From assembly GCA_947579605.1 (NCBI GenBank), contig OX388312.1:22467313-22531312 (forward strand): a stretch of 64,000 bases of DNA. The letters run 5' to 3'. Under the pieces are notes generated by a model. The model saw nothing but the letters and a program-made list of their open reading frames with translations, was not told the DNA's origin and made no database searches. This document shows positions 58,965 through 64,000 of this stretch, piece after piece. Position 1 is the stretch's first letter, and the number at the start of each line of letters is the position of its first letter. A program made the translations under genes and the position numbers. Source of the DNA: Athripsodes cinereus. Its lineage: Eukaryota > Arthropoda > Insecta > Trichoptera > Leptoceridae.

Positions 58965-59108
58965 ATTTATTTTATTCTTCACTGTACAATGCTTACAATA
59001 ATACAAATTAAAACAGTATCATAAAAAAATATCAGTTATACAATTCAATGTACAAAGGGCGAGTTTATCGCTATAATGCGATGTTATCCAACTAATCCGA
59101 TATTATTA
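58965..59108 (-). repeat. LINE family T 3' end
   Basis: TTCTTCACTGTACAATGCTT, AAAGGGCGAGTTTATCGC, hairpin ATCGC-TATAAT-GCGAT, TTATCCAACTAATCCG. (TTTA)n head at the left. Confidence 0.75.
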
Positions 59109-59470
59109 AGATTGATTTTAATTGAAATATCTTAAGCATAATTTCCTCGAATGGTCTATATAAAATGACCAATATTATCTATGTTAACCTTCTAGCAAAG
59201 TAGAAAATTGTAACCACGTTTTTTTTACGTGTCAAAAATATTCCAAATTTTAATTTAATTCAAAAACGTATCTGTCTTAATCTATCCTCTTGCTCACTTT
59301 TTTCTACTTTCTTTGTTTCTAAGTTGGATCTACAGATTTATACTTTTCTTTGATTGTGTTATATAATAGCTTATTCCGATGTTGCGAGACGTTTTCAATT
59401 TTCTTTGAACTTAGTTACTGAAAGTAGTAATCATTGATGAGATACTAATACAAAGACTGTAGATATATAG

Positions 59471-59891
59471 CAGGGTTTCCCAACCATTTTGTTATGCGGG
59501 CACAATCGAGTGCATAGTAAATAATGGCGGGCACAAGTCTGATTTAAAAAATGAAATATTGAAATATTTATAATGAAGTATTACTAAGGTGATCAACTTT
59601 TTTACAATGAAAGGGTGGACCTTTTTAAGGTCCCAGTTTTTATATTTTGGTGATTTTGCTTGCAATCAAAACAACAACCCCCTCCTCCCTTCATTGTGTC
59701 AGATTTACGATTTGATATGAGCATTCGAAAGGTTGTACGATATCCTCAGTTTTGAATATTTTTATTTGATTTTGATGAATCCTGTTTTCAAAAGAATATT
59801 TATTTCATATGTAACTAAATTCCATTTCTTTTTTAATTACTTGATCGGGAGCATAAAAATTGGTCCGCGGGCCCAGAGTAGGGAAACCCTT
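59471..59891. mobile_element. hAT-type MITE, 421 bp
   Basis: Left end CAGGGTTTCCCAACCATTTT; the right end complements to AAGGGTTTCCCTACTC. CAGGG(T)TTCCCAAC is a typical hAT terminus. The flanking octamers ATATATAG (59463-59470) and ATTTAAAG (59892-59899) agree at 6 of 8 positions, a decayed target duplication. The inner part carries further inverted similarity (TTATGCGGGC versus GGTCCGCGGGCCC). Confidence 0.75.
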
Positions 59892-59899
59892 ATTTAAAG

Positions 59900-61211
59900 G
59901 TATGTTATAGAATTTAAATTGAAATTTGCTACTACGCGACGCGATGTCTGTCATTATGAAATGTATTGGAATATCACACATTCTCATTTTCGTTATAAAA
60001 CTATAGAGGAGAGAATTTTATATAAATGCCTATTACCTATATCTAAAGTTAAATAATTACCGTTAAAATTATATCGATCTTGTAAAGCATTTTGTATGTA
60101 GTAATTTAATTTAGAAAATAAACTTCTCTGCGCAAAAATTTCACATTTCAATTTATAAATGATTACAACAAAAATAACAAAACATACAGTGGGTAAACAA
60201 AATATTAGATGACATGCATTGGCCACATTGCCACTATCTTATGATTTCTTTCATTTATCCACGTATTGACTATTAAAATAAATAAGCATACATAAAATAA
60301 TAATTCAATAATGATACATGCTAAAAAAAATATAATTTAACACACACCTAGACACGTAGAAAGAACTGTGGTCAAGGAAGGAGGGGTTAGGAAACGGACA
60401 CTGAGTCAAAGACGAAATTAAAAATATAATTTATTTCGACTTTATTGATTTTTATTGAGAATTTTCTCTCTTAATAAAAATAAATATGGTAGAAAATAAT
60501 TTGATTTTTTTAATTCTGCTACCTCAACTCTGACACAGTGAATGATTTGAAGACAAGCTTTTCCTTGATTTGACATTTGAAAGCATTGAAGGATGGTAAA
60601 ACTCTTTATAAAGCAGGAATATTATTATTCCAGCAACAAATATTCTAAGAATAATTAAGAGAAATAATTCATCAGTTTCTCGGACATTATTATTTGCAAA
60701 ACCAAGGGGATATTTATACATATAATTATCAAATCTGGTTGCTTTATAAATAAATTATTTTGAGTGAAATACAGTTTCATTTTACTCGGGCACGATTACA
60801 TTCGGCAATGAGTAATTATTTACTCAAAGACGTCAATAAATAATAACTTTATATATGTATAGCCAAGAAGGAATTATTTTAATTATGATACGAGACATGT
60901 ACTCGTACTCGTAATAAAAATACTACAATCTACAACCCAATGTTGTAAGCAGTAATTTGTATAGAAAAGGAATAATAATAATTATATTATTACTAGGTAT
61001 GTATCAATAAGTCAAAGGTTCACATTACACTAGCCTTAGGGCCTGGCAAATTTCAATGGGGGATCGATATCATAATTGTAATTTAAAATCAATGACATAA
61101 GAATTATAAGTCTTTTACTTTGAAAATCAAATTCTTTTTTTTTAAATGTGCAACTCACGTACACTCATGGCAATACTACTAAATGACGTATATAATAGAC
61201 ACAAAATTATT
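59900..61211. other. AT-rich sequence, nothing recognised
   Basis: Short minus frames at 59993-60226 and 60524-60721 show no family features. Confidence 0.5.
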
Positions 61212-61268
61212 AATTTTAGGCATTCCACGCGGTACGAGTGATTTGTGAGAACTCAAAATATCTGTACC
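61212..61268 (-). repeat. Repeat E
   Basis: TTAGGCATTCCACGCGGTAC, GAGTGATTTGTGAGAACTC; see 57515. Confidence 0.55.
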
Positions 61269-61567
61269 TTATAACTTTCACTATAATTTGAAGCACACAT
61301 ATATCTATACTCTGAAGTGAAAAAATCTATGAAATATGAATTGTAAATATAATAATGTTCTTCTCGTTTTTATTTAGAATAATATGAAATATAAATACCA
61401 TGGGATATTTTAAAGAAATGCTCTGAATTATAAATAAAAATATTAAGAAGAAAACATTTAAAACATTAATATTAATACATTTAATTCAACATGAATTTCT
61501 ACCAAGAACCGTCGGTTGAAAATATCAACTTTATTAAATACATTCAGAACTCAGTTGAATAATTGAC

Positions 61568-61700
61568 TGCGTTTATTTATTTATTTCATACTATTTATTT
61601 ATTTCATATAATATACAGTACCAGCAGTCAATTAATACATACATTATCATAAATAATACATACAAATAGGTATTGTACCTCATGAGGACAAGTCCTGTGT
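61568..61700 (-). repeat. Probable retrotransposon 3' end
   Basis: Two (TTTA)n heads at about 61570-61612, then CAGTACCAGCAGTCAATTAA and ATGAGGACAAGTCCTGTG. Family unknown. Confidence 0.35.
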
Positions 61701-61902
61701 AGAAAATATATTTGTATTTTTACCACAAAATTCAGTTCTGTTAATTGTGACTTTGAACAAACTTCTTACTTATAATGTGCGACACGACCTATGATCAATT
61801 TCTGAAAACAATAGTTTTGATATCCAGTTATTCTTCAGACGCAAGAAGTAATCGTATGACTTCTTTGTCAATGCTGTTGAAAGGCCAATCGAAACCGGGT
61901 GC

Positions 61903-62083
61903 AAATAAAAAACAGAGTTTACGTGCAACATCCATGGAGTTTAATGCCAACTAATTATCACTAGGATTGTTACATACAATAATACATTGATATATAATAT
62001 AAAGTACATAACAATATTTTAAGTGATTAAATAGGTACCCTAGTTTGTCAATTTGACAAACATTTTTCTTATGTGATTTAACA
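61903..62083. repeat. Duplicated block, copy without SINE
   Basis: Shares CCAACTAATTATCACTAGGA, ACATACAATAATACATTGAT, AAAGTACATAACAATATTTT and CAATTTGACAAACATTTTTC with 62863-63281. It keeps the uninterrupted site at which the SINE inserted in the other copy. Confidence 0.85.
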
Positions 62084-62551
62084 CAAATTCCCAAGGAAGC
62101 ACGAAGAGATGCCTCGACGTTTTCAGTGGACTGTATTTTTAATTTTTTAAATTTTATAACTGTTCATCTTCCTTGTACGATCCCATTAATATTGCTTATT
62201 ATTAGGTATCTAAAGAATAACAATATAGACATGAAGCTAATCATTTGTTATAATTTTTTATATGGACATATAATACTCAGTACATTTTAATTGTAATTCC
62301 ATTTATATTTTATTTGTATATGCACCTACTGGTATTTGTTCGTGACATTTGAACAGTATGACATATTATTTTATAATTTTATTAAATAATTTTTTATATT
62401 TATTTTGTTTGAATTTTACCATATTGGTAAATAACATTTTTTTGATATCAATTATTGGACAAGTACTTCCATAATTTCTGCGAAAGGTACCAATATACCA
62501 ATCTGCTTATAATAAGTAGGTATTTTTGTTTCAAGAAGTTTGTATTGTTCT

Positions 62552-62764
62552 GCAGGGCTACTCTTGAAAAAACTAAACACGATCTTAATCTAGTCTTGAT
62601 CTTGATCATACGACGCACGAAGTGACTATTGGCCAAAAATACACGCAAAACGATCGCGCGCTAGCGGTAGCGCGGTGTTTTGGACCATTGTCCCTTCGTG
62701 CGTCGTATGATCAAGATCAAGACTAGATTAAGATCGTGTTTAGTTTTTTCAAGAGTAACCCTGC
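62552..62764. mobile_element. Foldback/MITE with ~85-bp arms
   Basis: The arms run from GCAGGGCTACTCTTGAAAAA (left) and GCAGGGTTACTCTTGAAAAA (complement of right), continuing through ACGATCTTAATCTAGTCTTG and CATACGACGCACGAAG on both. Only a few mismatches are seen. The loop is GC-rich with its own CGCGCTA..TAGCGCG hairpin. The target duplication is unresolved: CTG outside the arms, or TA if the true ends lie 9 bp (left) and 7 bp (right) further in. Confidence 0.75.
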
Positions 62765-62862
62765 TGGATATTTAGCATTTTAACATATTATTTTACGATT
62801 TTATAAAATGGTTTTTCATATTTATTTTGTTTTAATTTTCCATACAAACGAGAACGGGGCGG

Positions 62863-63281
62863 AAATAAAAACAAAGTACGTGCAGGAGCCAGGGAGTATA
62901 TTTGCCAACTAATTATCACTAGGATTGTTACATACAATAATACATTGATATATAATATAACATAACATAACACGTGTAGACAATTCACACAGACCGAGCT
63001 AGTCCCAAACTCAGATATGAATCTTGTATTATGGGTACTAACACGGCGATACACATATACAATGCACTAAACACATATACATGTAACACCCAGACCCAGG
63101 ACAATCTGAAAAAGGTCATTCTTTATTTTGCCCTGGCCGGGAATCGAACCCGGGACCTCGTGACTCAAAGGCAAGTGCGTTAGCCTCCGCGCCACACCGG
63201 TCGCCTCTATAAAGTACATAACAATATTTTAAGTGATTAAATATGTCAATTTGACAAACATTTTTCTTATGTGATTTAACA
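62863..63281. repeat. Duplicated block, copy carrying the SINE
   Basis: Same block as 61903-62083, split by a SINE at 62961-63207 and lacking 13 bp (AGGTACCCTAGTT). A shorter related pair lies at 62357-62425 and 62777-62845. Confidence 0.85.
62961..63207 (-). mobile_element. tRNA-derived SINE, with known empty site
   Basis: Minus strand: A-box-like TGTGGCGCGGAGG, B box GGGTTCGATTCCC (plus 63139-63151), then the same body as 13311-13547. The flanking repeat TATAA (62956-62960 and 63208-63212) collapses to one copy in the homologous block at 61903-62083, confirming the borders. Confidence 0.9.
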
Positions 63282-64000
63282 AATGCAATGGCAACACAGC
63301 TAGCCATTTTAGCTATAAAAATCTTTCATTAGTCTTCTGAGGTCTTTCTCACAGCTGTGGCGCGTCTTGATTTTTCTTTTACACAAGCAAGCGCGTAATT
63401 GAACATTCTCGAATCGTTAAATCGTATACTTCTATCATATGTTTATGATTTTAAAAATTGAATAAACTCAGGTAAAGCTCGGCTTTTAGGCTTCTATGGA
63501 AACACGCCACTGGTTAATAGTTTCTAGTATTGTAGTGTCGTTAAGTATTCGTAATACTCCTGTTATTAAGTTTCGTTGATAAATTAATAATAAATCACTA
63601 CATTATGTATGTATATTGGAGTTATGAGCTACCATTTTAGTAAAGTGGAATACTGTGTAGTAATATATAAATCTCTATAACATCCCTATACTGTTTCTCA
63701 AATTACTCAACGTTTACGATAAAGTAATTGGTTTATTCACCTATGAAATATGTTAATTTGTAACACAATAAGCTTAAGGAATATACTAAATATTTTAACT
63801 TCTGCTTTGTACTTAATAAATTCTTAAGCTTTTGATACCAAGCTAGTTTCTGATTAAAAGAAAATTCAAAATATATCTAATGAATTCATGAACTAAACAA
63901 AAATTTCATTTAAATATTTTAATTTTATTAGTTCTAATAAAGCCTTATGGCATAATTGCATATCAGATTTAGTTATTTATTTTTAAGTTCATTTAAGACA
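63282..64000. other. AT-rich sequence, nothing recognised
   Basis: No gene or clear repeat. Confidence 0.5.

Noticed and set aside
63116..63307. 63-codon minus frame ending in RPGQNKE
   Set aside because: It is the tRNA-like head of the SINE read as protein.

Overview
This window is AT-rich eukaryotic DNA of arthropod type, most likely from an insect. The evidence is the set of repeats: RTE-, R1- and CR1/L2/Jockey-like LINE fragments, a tRNA-derived SINE, hAT, mariner, Harbinger and Helitron-type short elements, a decayed copy of a transposase-like protein family that I know from many arthropods, and frequent GTAGGTACCTACC-type words. Lepidoptera or Hemiptera fit best; I cannot choose between them. 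No host gene, rRNA or true tRNA gene can be supported. The window reads as a large intergenic or intronic stretch, and nearly everything that can be named is a transposable element or a relic of one.

Layout. 0.6-0.8 kb: one copy of an unassigned repeat ('F'). 3.1-3.6 kb: an unusual frame open on both strands, unassigned. 5.85-7.41 kb: a complete DNA transposon with 14-bp terminal inverted repeats and a 9-bp target duplication, enclosing a frameshifted, internally deleted transposase-like gene. 12.4-13.6 kb: LINE scraps, a 187-bp Harbinger-type MITE and a tRNA-derived SINE. 14.7-15.5 kb: two LINE 3' ends. 16.1-19.3 kb: RTE fragments. 22.98-24.29 kb: a four-level nest of insertions (CGGATA-rich repeat, then an R1-like LINE, then a foldback element with an 8-bp target duplication, then a LINE/SINE tail). 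24.62-25.46 kb: a 5'-truncated LINE of 'family A'. 29.2-29.4 kb: a near-perfect ~200-bp palindrome. 30.2-31.0 kb: a degenerate family A copy split by another LINE tail. 33.5-41.8 kb: further LINE and RTE ends. 42.7-44.7 kb: a hAT-type MITE, a composite of three F units and a LINE end. 45.4-46.3 kb: an RTE fragment close to the Heliconius HmRTE type. 50.56-52.54 kb: the youngest family A copy, with most of the reverse transcriptase and a perfect 12-bp target duplication. 55.3-59.9 kb: a mariner-type hairpin MITE, a Helitron-type element and a second hAT-type MITE. 61.9-63.3 kb: a duplicated block whose second copy carries a SINE while the first preserves the empty site, with a foldback between.

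How the parts relate. The LINE copies are 3' ends made by target-primed reverse transcription. Two 3'-terminal signals recur across otherwise diverged copies: a small hairpin followed by GCCGTGATGGTATA (family A and many short tails), and an ATCGC..GCGAT hairpin next to TTGGAAGA ('family T'), whose stem covaries between copies. These look like reverse-transcriptase recognition structures. The MITEs have no coding capacity and would depend on transposases encoded elsewhere.
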